From the NCBI GenBank assembly GCA_945883565.1, contig CAMCXO010000004.1, positions 62,001 to 126,000 on the forward strand: 64,000 nucleotides of DNA. The letters run 5' to 3'. A program made the translations under genes and the position numbers. Of the stretch, positions 16,376 to 25,225 are shown piece after piece; position 1 is the first letter of the stretch; each line of letters begins with the position of its first letter. Origin of the DNA: Chryseobacterium gleum (GTDB taxonomy: Bacteria > Bacteroidota > Bacteroidia > Flavobacteriales > Schleiferiaceae). The notes below the pieces were generated by a model, which saw only the letters and a program-made list of their open reading frames with translations, was not told the DNA's origin and did no database searches.

Positions 16376-16495
16376 GCAGCTACCCGAAGATGGCGATTTT
16401 CACCACAAATGCTGATGCGGAGAACCACACATTAATTAACCAGAAATGTGTCTGCGGAGCACTGAACCGCCATTTTTGCCAAACCGGTGTTAGCG
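16376..16495 (-). repeat. attC-like palindromic element B (120 bp)
   Basis: Starts GCAGCTACCCGAAGATGGCG and ends GTTAGCG on the plus strand. Inner arms ATGGCG (about 16389) and CGCCAT (about 16469) pair, and CACTGAACCGCCA is identical to element C. It lies directly 3' of the gene 16531-17202. The terminal GTTAGCG is the reverse complement of CGCTAAC at 17211-17217 on the other side of that gene, as required for an integron cassette. Confidence 0.75.
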
Positions 16496-16530
16496 GTTCG
16501 GGCTTTTTTCTCAATCGTCATTTTCCTTAG

Positions 16531-17202
16531 TTATTGAAAGTTTTGTGCTTCTTTTACTGTAAATGCTTTGATGTCATTTGTTGGTGCGAAATATATCTTT
16601 TTTGGTGCAGGTAAAAGTTGCTTTTCTTCTCCCATTGCAAAGCCGAGTTTATAGCCAACATTATCGTCTGTTGTCAAGAATACGTTGTCGTGTTCGGTAT
16701 CGTCTTCTGGAATGAACAACATAACTTTTTTATTTGCTGACTTTTCAGTTATCCAACCTTTAGCTTGTCCAGTCGTTTCCCAAGCTGTAACATCAAATGA
16801 CTTGTCAAAACCCATCGGACTATGAACATAGTTAACGAAGTAACAATAAATTTCAAATTCAATGTCATAGGGAAATGTTATAGCAAATTGTCTTTCGCTT
16901 AACATATAAAGTCGTGGTAGTGCCTGAAAACTTTTCTTGTTATACATATTACAAAAGCCAGTCAAAATACTGTCCATTTCTGACTTGGATATCTTGTCAA
17001 CGATTACAAGTTTGTCATTTGGTTTTTCTTGTGTTGGCAAGTGTTTATTTGATGGTCTGGTTGTGTATCTGTCGGCTTCTGGTTTTTGTCCCGCTGGCAT
17101 AAAAGCCTTAAATGCAAAAATTAAAACTGCCACACCGATTATTATTAAAACCATTATCATATTCTTTTCTTTATTTGGTTGTTCGTTGGATTGTATCGTC
17201 AT
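16531..17202 (-). CDS. Membrane-anchored hypothetical protein (cassette gene)
   Basis: 223 residues, no family recognised. One N-terminal membrane helix (about residues 15-36, 'MIMVLIIIGVAVLIFAFKAF') is followed by a Pro/Lys-rich linker and a soluble domain of mixed alpha/beta character. The orientation is probably a periplasmic domain with an inner-membrane anchor. The start is 8 bp inside the unit boundary at 17211. The whole unit 16489-17217 is bounded by inverted GTTAGCG/CGCTAAC, so I regard it as a mobile gene cassette. Function unknown. Confidence 0.7.
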   Translation of the reverse strand: MTIQSNEQPNKEKNMIMVLIIIGVAVLIFAFKAFMPAGQKPEADRYTTRPSNKHLPTQEKPNDKLVIVDKISKSEMDSILTGFCNMYNKKSFQALPRLYMLSERQFAITFPYDIEFEIYCYFVNYVHSPMGFDKSFDVTAWETTGQAKGWITEKSANKKVMLFIPEDDTEHDNVFLTTDDNVGYKLGFAMGEEKQLLPAPKKIYFAPTNDIKAFTVKEAQNFQ

Positions 17203-17210
17203 AACCGGAC

Positions 17211-17342
17211 CGCTAACGGTTCTTAATAAACATCAGTGCAGCTTCGCCCAACGTAGGTTAAAATTACGGAACATGTTTTTATTGACCGCGAGCACGAAAC
17301 GAAGGAAGGTTAAAGCCGTATTGCGTTTATTTTGTGTTAGGC
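17211..17342 (-). repeat. attC-like site between two cassette genes (132 bp)
   Basis: Read on the minus strand it begins with GCCTAAC (17336-17342), a perfect fit to the attC R'' consensus RYYYAAC, and ends with GTTAGCG (17211-17217). An internal GTTGGGC (17246-17252) fits GTTRRRY. Internal arms TTACGG and CCGTAT pair. Length is within the range of attC sites. It is not a sequence homologue of the 120-bp elements. Confidence 0.6.
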
Positions 17343-17353
17343 ACACGTTTTTT

Positions 17354-17761
17354 TTAATTTTTCACGTCAATCGTAAACGATGTCTTCACTTTTTCTCCTT
17401 TGTGAACAGCGGGTCGCCAGCGAGGCATGTTTTTAATAATTCCAGCTGCTATTTTATTGAAGTCTGCATTCTTACCGTAGGATACTTCTACATTACTAAC
17501 AGTTCCATCTTTCTCAATCACGAAGGTGATGAAAGATTTAAGTCCTTTCTCGAGATCTAGTGAATCAAGCTGTTCCTTGCAGTACTCATAAATCAGTTTT
17601 CTGTTTTCTTCCGAATCGGTCGCTTTATCAAATACTGGCTTTTGGTCGACTGAAGAGTAGTTATAAGTGTCCGAAGTTGCATTTGGATCAATTGGAACAA
17701 CCTGGGAGTTCGCTGAAAATGTTATGAATATGATTGTCAATATTGTCAGTAAGTATTTCAT
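17354..17761 (-). CDS. Small secreted TonB C-terminal-domain protein
   Basis: 135 residues. Signal peptide 'MKYLLTILTIIFITFSANSQ', then a short linker and a TonB C-terminal-like domain: 'GLKSFITFVIEKDGTVSNVE' and 'IIKNMPRWRPAVHKGEKVKT', the core of Bacteroidota 'energy transducer TonB' proteins. It lacks the N-terminal membrane helix plus proline-rich span that true TonB needs to reach ExbBD, so an energy-transducing role is doubtful. It lies between two attC-like intervals; an 86-bp piece is duplicated at 7011. Confidence 0.8.
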   Translation of the reverse strand: MKYLLTILTIIFITFSANSQVVPIDPNATSDTYNYSSVDQKPVFDKATDSEENRKLIYEYCKEQLDSLDLEKGLKSFITFVIEKDGTVSNVEVSYGKNADFNKIAAGIIKNMPRWRPAVHKGEKVKTSFTIDVKN

Positions 17762-17782
17762 AGTAATGTTTTTTCAAATGTT

Positions 17783-17920
17783 TGCCAACGGTTTGGCACT
17801 TCTTTTCTTCGTCCATTTGTTGGTCAGTCGTGCGTTGGGACAGACACACTTTTTGCCAAGTTTTGGCTTGCGTGTCGGCTTGATCAACTTGGCAATGTGT
17901 GTGGCTGTGAGGGGTTGGGT
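17783..17920 (-). repeat. attC-like site at the 3' end of the jet operon (138 bp)
   Basis: On the minus strand it starts ACCCAAC (17914-17920, fits RYYYAAC) overlapping the jetD stop and ends GTTGGCA (17783-17789). A strong stem lies inside: ACACACTTTTTGCCAAG on the plus strand pairs with CTTGGCAATGTGTGT, extended by ACAG/CTGT. It could double as a jet transcription terminator. Confidence 0.55.
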
Positions 17921-19068
17921 TATTCATTGTCAAAGTATTTGTTTACATAGTCTAATGGGATTTTTTCTTGTTCAAATCTCCAGTTGTTTGTTTTCAAAAT
18001 CTCGTAAAGCTCTTGTTCTTCGTCTGACAAGTTAAGTTTTACGGAAATATTTGTTGGCGTTCCATTATCGTCTTCAAAAAAAGTGTCAAAGGCTTTCTTG
18101 TCCATTAAAACACTTCTTGTATGCGGAAAGTAAGTCCTGAATTGTGAAAGAATTTCAAAGCCTTGAACGTCTATGTCTCCCCAATAAAGTAATTTAAGAT
18201 TGTCAAGCCAACGTACATTTTTAAGATTGAAAACACTAAATCCACTACCAAAAATTGCAATGGTGTCATTCATTTTTGGAAGTGTCAAAGTGGTGTAAAG
18301 TGTTGTCTTGTTCTCTACGACCAATACTTTTTTAATTGATAAGTTAAGCTTTTCAAATTGGCTAACTGGAACAGCAATATCATCAATTCCCGAAAAAAAT
18401 CTTTCCGATATTGTTTTGTCAAGAACCTTAAACCGAATTTGAGGTTCAGCATATTTTAAATTAAACCTATTTTCAAATTCTTTTTCTTCACTTTTTACGT
18501 GTTCCGAGATTAGAACATCTAGCAGTTCCCTGATAATGCTTTTGTTTCTCTCGATAAATTTTGTGTGAACTTTTATCGGCAATTCTCTAATATATAAATT
18601 TGGTTTTGGATTTTGTTTAAAGTATTGACACACTTGCAAAATGTTTTTCCATTCGATCCCATTCTCAATAATCTTTCTAGGACTTTTAATTATCCAATCT
18701 TTGAGTTCAGGGAATTCCAGAAGGATTATCTCAACATTTGATTTGAAAGAATCTACTTCATTCTCTTTACCTAAAAATTTCAAAAAATCATTTTCATTAT
18801 CAAAGTAAATTGAAATTGGCAAATCTTGAGTTCCTAAATGCTTGGTCTTTATTTTTTGAAATTCCAATGTATAGCCAAAACCCTTTTTCTCCTTTGAATG
18901 GCTATGAATTTGTTGAATTTCTCTTTCAAATTCCGACAGTGAAGATTTGGTGTACGACTTATCGCCACGAATAACCAATTTCTCAAAAGGTCGCTGTTCA
19001 ACCAAAGATTGAAGAAATGAAATGTACTTTCTTTCTGTTTTATCCTTTATTTCCTTTGGTGTAATCAT
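17920..19068 (-). CDS. jetD: Wadjet nuclease subunit JetD
   Basis: Toprim/TopoVI-A-like nuclease of the Wadjet system, which cleaves small circular plasmid DNA after JetABC loop extrusion. The N-domain (DUF3322) shows 'LYIRELPIKVHTKFIERNK'; the C-domain (DUF2220) shows 'LLYWGDIDVQGFEILSQF', the acidic Toprim-like DxD site, then 'FPHTRSVLMDKKAF'. ATG 19068 gives a 4-bp ATGA overlap with jetC and reads 'MITPKEI'; a longer start at 19080 is a TTG and is less likely. Last gene of the jetABCD operon. Confidence 0.92.
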   Translation of the reverse strand: MITPKEIKDKTERKYISFLQSLVEQRPFEKLVIRGDKSYTKSSLSEFEREIQQIHSHSKEKKGFGYTLEFQKIKTKHLGTQDLPISIYFDNENDFLKFLGKENEVDSFKSNVEIILLEFPELKDWIIKSPRKIIENGIEWKNILQVCQYFKQNPKPNLYIRELPIKVHTKFIERNKSIIRELLDVLISEHVKSEEKEFENRFNLKYAEPQIRFKVLDKTISERFFSGIDDIAVPVSQFEKLNLSIKKVLVVENKTTLYTTLTLPKMNDTIAIFGSGFSVFNLKNVRWLDNLKLLYWGDIDVQGFEILSQFRTYFPHTRSVLMDKKAFDTFFEDDNGTPTNISVKLNLSDEEQELYEILKTNNWRFEQEKIPLDYVNKYFDNE

Positions 19069-22000
19069 TGAGTCATACAATTCGCTTTTTCTTCTTTGAA
19101 TTGTTCAATTGGCATATCATAGAGCCAAGATTGTTTTTCGTCTTTTATTTCAACATAATGAACATAGGAAATATTATCTTCAACGATATGTAAGTCATTC
19201 AAGGGGGTTACAACAAGTAGTTGAAGGTGCAGCTGCTTGCAAAGTGAAAGTAAATATTTGGCTTTCTCTTCATCTTGTGCCTTGAAGGCTTCATCAATAG
19301 CGACAAACCGAAAAGATTTAGACTCTAAACCCTGATTATATTTAGTTAAGCCAAATTGATAAGCTATGGCAGAACCTAATATTGTGTATGTCAACTGTGC
19401 TTTTTGTCCGCCAGATAATGCACCCATTCCTTCATAAGTTTTGAATTTGGCATTTGTTTCCTTGTAAAATTCTTCGGCTTTGTAACTAAACCAAGAACGA
19501 ACGTCCATTACTTTTATACGCCATTCTATTTTGTCTAATTTCTCAATAAATGGTTGAACATGATTATTAAAATGATGCTTTCTGCCTTCATTGTTTTTCT
19601 CCATTTGGTAAACATTTGGTACGGCTTCTTCTAAAAGCTTTCTAAATTCCTTTACTTCATCATTAATCTTGTTAGGAGCAACAAGTTGGATATAGGTTTC
19701 GGGTTTACTTTTGAAGTCAATCTCTTTTAAAGATTCATTCAAATGTTTGATGTTTTCTTTGATTGAATCTGACCAGTTTTCAAAGAACATTCTGAAATCA
19801 CCAACTTTGTTGGTAATTGTTTCTTGCAAATAATCGTTGAATTTCTTTTCAAACTTTGGAAGGTTATCATTCTCCAACTTAGCAAGGAAGTTTTGATATT
19901 CACTGATTAACTCTAAATGTGTTGAATCGGGTAGAGAATTAACATCAGAACGCCAATCCTTGAATTTGCTTAATATAGCTTCTGAAGGCTGTTTAAAATC
20001 GTTTATCTTGTTGATTACTTCTCTTTCTTTCCTTTGCTTCTGTTCTTCAAGTTCTCTTGTTTGTTTTGAATTTTCCATTTGGAATCTCTCACGACTTGAT
20101 TCAAAGGTTGCGTATTCAATATTCAGCAAATCGGAATGTTGTTTTTCAAACATTGAAACATCAACAATTCCCAATGGCTCATAAATAGATTTGTTACTCC
20201 TGATTGATTTTTCAATAGAACCAACTTCATTTTTCTTGGTAAATATTTCTTGCTCCTTATCGGAAATTTGAACTTTTGAAAGTTGGTTTAAAGAGTCTTG
20301 AACCTTTTTTAAATCCTCTTGTAATTGCTTTAGACGATTGTTCGTTTTTTCTAATTTTTCTTTCTGTTCTGTTTTTTCTTGTATATCGTTCGCATACGAT
20401 TGCCAGTTTATGTCATCATATTTTTCAAACTTTGAAAACAGGTTATGGCATTCATCCTTGAATATGCCTAAGTTTTTTATCTCGATATTTTTGTTTGCAA
20501 TCGCTTTCTTCTTTTCTGTTTGTTGATTTTGAAGATTGATTAATTCTTTCTTTAGAGAGGAGAGTTTTTCTTTGTTATCCCATCCCAATACAAAATTTTC
20601 CTTTCGAGTTATATGAGGCCGGTCGTCTTTTTCGTGTTTGCCCCTTTTGAATTTTATCAATCCATTTTGAGTAATTGCCATTTCGTGGAATTGCTCAAAT
20701 TCCGAAAGATTCTCTACGCAAACAAAATCAAATTGAGATTCCAAATAGTTCTCAATCCAATCGCAATATTGTGTTTTTGGCTTAATTTCAATTTTATTGA
20801 TTAATGACTTTTCGTTAAGTATTTTGTTCTTGAAATTTTTAAGATAGTCTTGGTCTTCATATTTGTCGTAACGAATTCTACCTTTCAAATTATTGCTGTT
20901 CACATATTGATTCACTGATGAATAGTACTTTTGTGGAACAATCAATCGTAATGCAAAATTGTGAAGTACTTTCTCAATTGATGATTCCCACTTCATTTCA
21001 TCATCCTTTACTTTAATCAATTCTCCAATAAATGGGATTTCTTCTCGATTTGCCCCAATGTGTGAAATGATTTCATCTCGTATTTCGGCTTCACGCCCTG
21101 CTATATTATTTTTGTTTTCTTGAAGAGTTTTTATAGTTTTTACTAAATCTTCGGTGTCTTGTTTTAGTTTATCTTCTTCATTCTTAAATGCACGGAGATT
21201 TTCAATTTCTATATCAATATTATTTTGCGTGATTTGTTTTAACTTCTTCGCACTTTCTCTGTTCGTGTTAAAAGTTTCTTCACTTGGGTTGGTGATGAAG
21301 TCGATGTTTTGGGCAATTTTATTGTAATCATCAAGTTTTCGACTTCTGTTGTCTTTAAGGGTTTGAAGATTTTTAATATCCTTCTCTAAATCTTTGATTT
21401 TACTTCCTACTTCATCTTTTTCAATCGAAATCGAGATAGTTCGTTCTTCTTGTTTTAGTTTTTCCTCCTTATCACGTAAATCAGTTAACTCATCATTTAA
21501 TCTTTGCAACTCTTCTTTACATTTCTCCAGTTCTTTTTCACCCAACTCAACACCTTTAGTTGCAAACCAATAAACTGCCGTTTCTTTCGACTTTTCCAAT
21601 CGAAATAAATCCGCTTTGATATTGGTCAGTTCTATTGCAATCTCATTAATTGGCCTTAGTTGTTCAATTTGTTCTTTAGCCTTTTCAATGTTGGTTTTAG
21701 CATCCATTAAAGTCAAGAAACTTTCTTTAAGTTGAATGAATTCTGCTTCCGCATCTTGTTCTTCCAACATATTGGTTCTTATGAAATCATCTAAGTCTTC
21801 CAATACTTTTACCCCAACAACTTGATTGAACAAAGTCAACGCTTTTGTTGAACGCATACCAAATAAGTCCGCCATTCTTTCTGCATAAGCAGTAGGTCCA
21901 TCTATGAACTCAATTTTCTTCTTCGTGACATTCGAGTTGTACTTTTTATCTAAAACCTTTTTCCAATTTCCTTTTGAATCGAATTGATCAAAATCAGATT

Positions 22001-22469
22001 CTACTTCCAGAGGAACGTGAGCAATTCCGAATTGCCGCCTTAATTCATTATTCGAAAACCAACGTACTTGAAAAAGTGTAATTTGTTTTTGGTCTGCATT
22101 GGAGAATGAAGCAAGAATTACTGAATAGGTGTTTGTATCACGCAATTTTTGTGTAGAAGTAGAAGTTTTTCCTTCTTCTTGAATGTTTCCGTAATGCCCC
22201 AACACATAGGTTTCTTCGGTACGGTCGCCTTTCTTCTCAACACCCGAAGATTGATTGTAAAAACGGTCTTTCTTTGCAGGAACAATTAGAGTAAGCAATG
22301 CATCAATGTATGTGCTCTTTCCAGATGCGTTTGCACCAGTCAAAAGTGAATTATTCCCATTCGGATTTATTCTAAAAACCTTTTCATTAAATGTTCCCCA
22401 GTTGTAAACTTCCATATATTGAAGTCTGAACCCCGCTTTGTCGGAACTTGTACTAAACAGACTCAACAT
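19065..22469 (-). CDS. jetC: Wadjet SMC-like ATPase JetC
   Basis: 1134 residues; MukB/SbcC-like motor. Walker A 'GANASGKST' (about 45-53) follows the strand 'YNWGTFNEKVFRI'. Two long coiled-coil stretches (about 270-480 and 650-900) flank a hinge region with 'IPFIGELIKVKDDEMKWESS'. The C-terminal ATPase half carries the signature 'LSGGQKAQL' and Walker B 'FVAIDEAF'. ATP hydrolysis by JetC dimers drives DNA loop extrusion that measures plasmid topology. It overlaps jetB by 17 bp and jetD by 4 bp. Confidence 0.93.
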   Translation of the reverse strand: MLSLFSTSSDKAGFRLQYMEVYNWGTFNEKVFRINPNGNNSLLTGANASGKSTYIDALLTLIVPAKKDRFYNQSSGVEKKGDRTEETYVLGHYGNIQEEGKTSTSTQKLRDTNTYSVILASFSNADQKQITLFQVRWFSNNELRRQFGIAHVPLEVESDFDQFDSKGNWKKVLDKKYNSNVTKKKIEFIDGPTAYAERMADLFGMRSTKALTLFNQVVGVKVLEDLDDFIRTNMLEEQDAEAEFIQLKESFLTLMDAKTNIEKAKEQIEQLRPINEIAIELTNIKADLFRLEKSKETAVYWFATKGVELGEKELEKCKEELQRLNDELTDLRDKEEKLKQEERTISISIEKDEVGSKIKDLEKDIKNLQTLKDNRSRKLDDYNKIAQNIDFITNPSEETFNTNRESAKKLKQITQNNIDIEIENLRAFKNEEDKLKQDTEDLVKTIKTLQENKNNIAGREAEIRDEIISHIGANREEIPFIGELIKVKDDEMKWESSIEKVLHNFALRLIVPQKYYSSVNQYVNSNNLKGRIRYDKYEDQDYLKNFKNKILNEKSLINKIEIKPKTQYCDWIENYLESQFDFVCVENLSEFEQFHEMAITQNGLIKFKRGKHEKDDRPHITRKENFVLGWDNKEKLSSLKKELINLQNQQTEKKKAIANKNIEIKNLGIFKDECHNLFSKFEKYDDINWQSYANDIQEKTEQKEKLEKTNNRLKQLQEDLKKVQDSLNQLSKVQISDKEQEIFTKKNEVGSIEKSIRSNKSIYEPLGIVDVSMFEKQHSDLLNIEYATFESSRERFQMENSKQTRELEEQKQRKEREVINKINDFKQPSEAILSKFKDWRSDVNSLPDSTHLELISEYQNFLAKLENDNLPKFEKKFNDYLQETITNKVGDFRMFFENWSDSIKENIKHLNESLKEIDFKSKPETYIQLVAPNKINDEVKEFRKLLEEAVPNVYQMEKNNEGRKHHFNNHVQPFIEKLDKIEWRIKVMDVRSWFSYKAEEFYKETNAKFKTYEGMGALSGGQKAQLTYTILGSAIAYQFGLTKYNQGLESKSFRFVAIDEAFKAQDEEKAKYLLSLCKQLHLQLLVVTPLNDLHIVEDNISYVHYVEIKDEKQSWLYDMPIEQFKEEKANCMTQ

Positions 22470-23031
22470 AATCTTTTAACTTATTTTCAAATTCTTGTAA
22501 AATATCAAGAGTGATTTTTTCTTTGATAATTCTATGTATTTGGTATTTCGTTTCATTGTCTTTCTTGTTTATTTCTTTTAAGTAGCCCAAATCAACAGCC
22601 GCATTGATATACTTATCAAGTTCTTTTATGAATTTGACTTTGTTATATTTTTCTGGAAGAAATAATTCTAACTCCTCGTTTATTTCTGTATTTGTGATAA
22701 ATTTTTCGGTTGCCAATTGTGTAGGATTGCTGTCAAAATCTTCTAGGCTTTGTCTTAGAACAACAAGCACAATAGAGGTTTCAAAGCCGATTTGTCGTCT
22801 TTGTACTAATCCGAGAGTGTTACCTTCACTATCTTCAAGTTGCTTTACAAAAGCAAATCCTTCATCTTTTTTAACGATTAACTCTAAACCAATTTTACTA
22901 ATGTAGTCCTGGATTTCAGTTTGATAATTTATTACATCATCCCATACATTGGAGTTTCGTTCTACGGTTGCTTTTAATAACCTTACAATGACTTTGCTAT
23001 AAGGAGTAATATGCTTTTCTAAACTGCTCAT
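22453..23031 (-). CDS. jetB: Wadjet subunit JetB (DUF4194)
   Basis: 192 residues; MukE-like winged-helix subunit (DUF4194). 'VIVRLLKATVERNSNVWDDV' and 'QDYISKIGLELIVKKDEGFAF' and 'LGLVQRRQIGFETSIVLVVL' match the family pattern. JetB bridges the kleisin JetA and DNA. It overlaps jetA by 4 bp (ATGA) and jetC by 17 bp, showing translational coupling. Confidence 0.92.
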   Translation of the reverse strand: MSSLEKHITPYSKVIVRLLKATVERNSNVWDDVINYQTEIQDYISKIGLELIVKKDEGFAFVKQLEDSEGNTLGLVQRRQIGFETSIVLVVLRQSLEDFDSNPTQLATEKFITNTEINEELELFLPEKYNKVKFIKELDKYINAAVDLGYLKEINKKDNETKYQIHRIIKEKITLDILQEFENKLKDYVESV

Positions 23032-24488
23032 TTGGTCAAAATAATTTCAGGGATTTTAATTTGTTTGCGGTTGTCCGCATCAAAAATGATACTTTGGGTT
23101 TTATCAGGATTGATAATGTGTTTGAATTCCTTCACAATGCCTATGTAACCGAACAACTCAGGCAACCCTTTTTCAAGACCACCATAATTTTCGACAATTT
23201 CTAAAAGTGTGGACTGCGACTTTTCTTTAAGTACATCTTTCACCCTTTTTCTCAACAATTCTTTATCAATATTAGACTGTGAAAACAGTCGTCCTAATTG
23301 ATTAGATGATGTAATGTCTTCATTAGCAATTTTGGGTCTATTGGTGTATGTAACTTCTTCAGATTGCTCTTTCGTGAGTTTGCGTTCAAATGGAATATTT
23401 ATATCTGTTGCTGTTTCTAATTCAAATGAAATATCAGGCTTGTTCTTGGATTTACTGATTTCTACAAGTTGCTTCTTAATGTCTTGAATTATTTTTTTCG
23501 TGGCTTCTGATTTAGAACTTTCATTCTCACGAATTATGCGGCTTAGTTTTTCAGCCATTTTATCATTGGCTTTGTAAACTTTTTGTCCTGAACTATGGAG
23601 ATGTTTTTTCATTCCTATCAGGAATGTATCCCTTACTGAGATTGATTTTTCTTCTAAGGTTGTGTATAAATCTTTGGTCAGGCTTTCCCATTTGTGCTGT
23701 AAATCTGGATTCAATATGAATGACCAGAAGGCGTAAAAGCTTTTTCCTTGTTGGCTTTCTTTTAATGATTCAAGTGCATCAAAAGTAAATTCCAGTATGT
23801 CACTCTTGGATAAGCTTCCATCAGCGTGTTTTTGATAAATCCCTTTTGTAATTTCTTTAAAGTTGTCTTCAACTTCTTTAAAGTCGGATAATAATTCTTT
23901 AGCGGATTGATTGAGTTGATTAAAACGGGGTACGATTTCAAATTCTTCAAATACTTTTACGTCTTCTCCGATTTTTATTCGTTGAATTTGTTGTTCAATT
24001 TCTAATTTTTTCTCTTCCAACAACTCTATACGCTTTTCGGCATCTTCATTAGTGAACTCAACCAACTCTTTTAATTGATTCAGTATGTTGTTGAATTTGG
24101 ATTCAGTACCAACAAACTCTTCCTTTTTTAAACTTGCCAACCAATCTATGGTTTTACTTGAATGTGAAGATAGTTCATAAAAAATTTCACCTTGTTCATC
24201 AGGATAATTCGTCAAAAAGCCATTGTTAGTCCAGTTTTGAATATACTTTTTGGCTTTATCTTCATAGGTGTCAAAAAAATTAATTTCATTTTCTTCATCG
24301 ATTTCAATTCTCTGTCCTTCTAAAAAGTCCGCTAATTGAGAATGAATATTCTCAGATGAAATGGAGTTTTGTTTATTAACGAAAGTTCTTACTAGAAATT
24401 CAATAATCATTTCTCTGTTTCGTAAACGTAACAAACCAACACTTGGAGAAGTGTTTAGCGTGTTTAGTATTTGAGAAATGTCTGCCAT
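23028..24488 (-). CDS. jetA: Wadjet kleisin subunit JetA (DUF3375)
   Basis: 486 residues; MukF-like kleisin, DUF3375, which defines type I Wadjet. N-terminal winged-helix 'SVGLLRLRNREMIIEFLVR' and 'LADFLEGQRIEI', central helical and coiled region, C-terminal 'GGLEKGLPELFGYIGIVKEF' domain. First gene of the operon. The upstream region (24489-24600) contains a strong hairpin and no clear TAnnTTTG promoter. Confidence 0.92.
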   Translation of the reverse strand: MADISQILNTLNTSPSVGLLRLRNREMIIEFLVRTFVNKQNSISSENIHSQLADFLEGQRIEIDEENEINFFDTYEDKAKKYIQNWTNNGFLTNYPDEQGEIFYELSSHSSKTIDWLASLKKEEFVGTESKFNNILNQLKELVEFTNEDAEKRIELLEEKKLEIEQQIQRIKIGEDVKVFEEFEIVPRFNQLNQSAKELLSDFKEVEDNFKEITKGIYQKHADGSLSKSDILEFTFDALESLKESQQGKSFYAFWSFILNPDLQHKWESLTKDLYTTLEEKSISVRDTFLIGMKKHLHSSGQKVYKANDKMAEKLSRIIRENESSKSEATKKIIQDIKKQLVEISKSKNKPDISFELETATDINIPFERKLTKEQSEEVTYTNRPKIANEDITSSNQLGRLFSQSNIDKELLRKRVKDVLKEKSQSTLLEIVENYGGLEKGLPELFGYIGIVKEFKHIINPDKTQSIIFDADNRKQIKIPEIILTK

Positions 24489-24499
24489 TTATAATTACT

Positions 24500-24590
24500 T
24501 TCTGTGCGTTGGAAAAAATTCAGGCTCTTTTGCTTGCGAAGCGGTCGCCCGTGCGTTGGGGCAAGCAAATGCCTGAATGTGCGGTTGGCA
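24500..24590. repeat. Hairpin with cassette-type core upstream of jetA
   Basis: CAGGC(TC)TTTTGCTTGC pairs with GCAAGCAAATGCCTG. The element ends in GTTGGCA (24584-24590), the same 7-mer as in element A and at the 5' side of the TonB-like gene. GTGCGTTGG occurs twice, and also in the hairpin at 17.8 kb. It may be an attC-like site or a structured leader. Confidence 0.45.
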
Positions 24591-24639
24591 TTTTATTTCT
24601 GTCGTTCATTTTGTTCACTGTCGTTGTCTTTTTAGCATT

Positions 24640-25017
24640 GGTGGTAATCGGGTCATACAGGGGAATCTCACCACTACCTTCCCACAGAACCGTGCGTGAA
24701 AGTCTCCCTTCACACGGCTCTTCATGTTGTTAAGTCACTAAAGATATTCAGCTTCACGGACATACCAATAACCAAAGTGCAAATTAATTGGGTCGTTCCC
24801 TGTATTTCGTGCGCAGGTATTGTAAACCCGCTTTCTTATACAGCCCCTTTTCCCATTTTACCCATTTCAGTAGTCGTAAGTTCAGTTGCCACCATACTGC
24901 CAACTTAACCCCGGATGCCATGTGTTCAGTAATCAGGCTCCTAACACACTCTGTCATAGGCACAAACGTAACCACCTACTTTCGACATCGCTTTTTGCGC
25001 TTACGAGGCTTCTTCAT
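24640..25017 (-). mobile_element. 3' remnant of a group II intron (RT C-terminus, domains V and VI)
   Basis: On the minus strand, an open stretch ends 'LLKWVKWEKGLYKKAGLQYL' and then 'RTKYRERPN', typical of the maturase/C-terminal end of group II reverse transcriptases. A TAA replaces the expected Leu before 'FALWLLV'. Downstream, about 24686-24722 folds as domain V: AGCCGTGTGAA...GAGA tetraloop...TTCACGCACGGTT with the AGC triad. A domain VI-like stem follows (GGGAAGG...), ending near TATGACCCG. The 5' part of the intron and the reverse transcriptase active site are missing. Confidence 0.75.
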
Positions 25018-25093
25018 TGGTTCACTTTCGTTCAGCTCATTGTATTCATACCGACAGAGATTCTTATCCCCGTTTTTCCTTATCGCTCACCAC
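25018..25093. repeat. 76-bp block shared with 7097-7172
   Basis: One mismatch against the copy at 7097. Here it abuts the truncated 5' side of the group II intron remnant and lies 132 bp left of element C. The intervening 25094-25225 holds no recognisable gene. Confidence 0.9.
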
Positions 25094-25225
25094 AAGTTTG
25101 TTTCCATATCAAGCAGCATAAGGTGGTTTGGCAACTACTCCTGGAAGTCGTCGCCGAGAGCCCTACTCTCATCTGTTCTAAAGCACCAACAATCCGCTGA
25201 TTGTTGTTCAAGCCACACACGGTTC

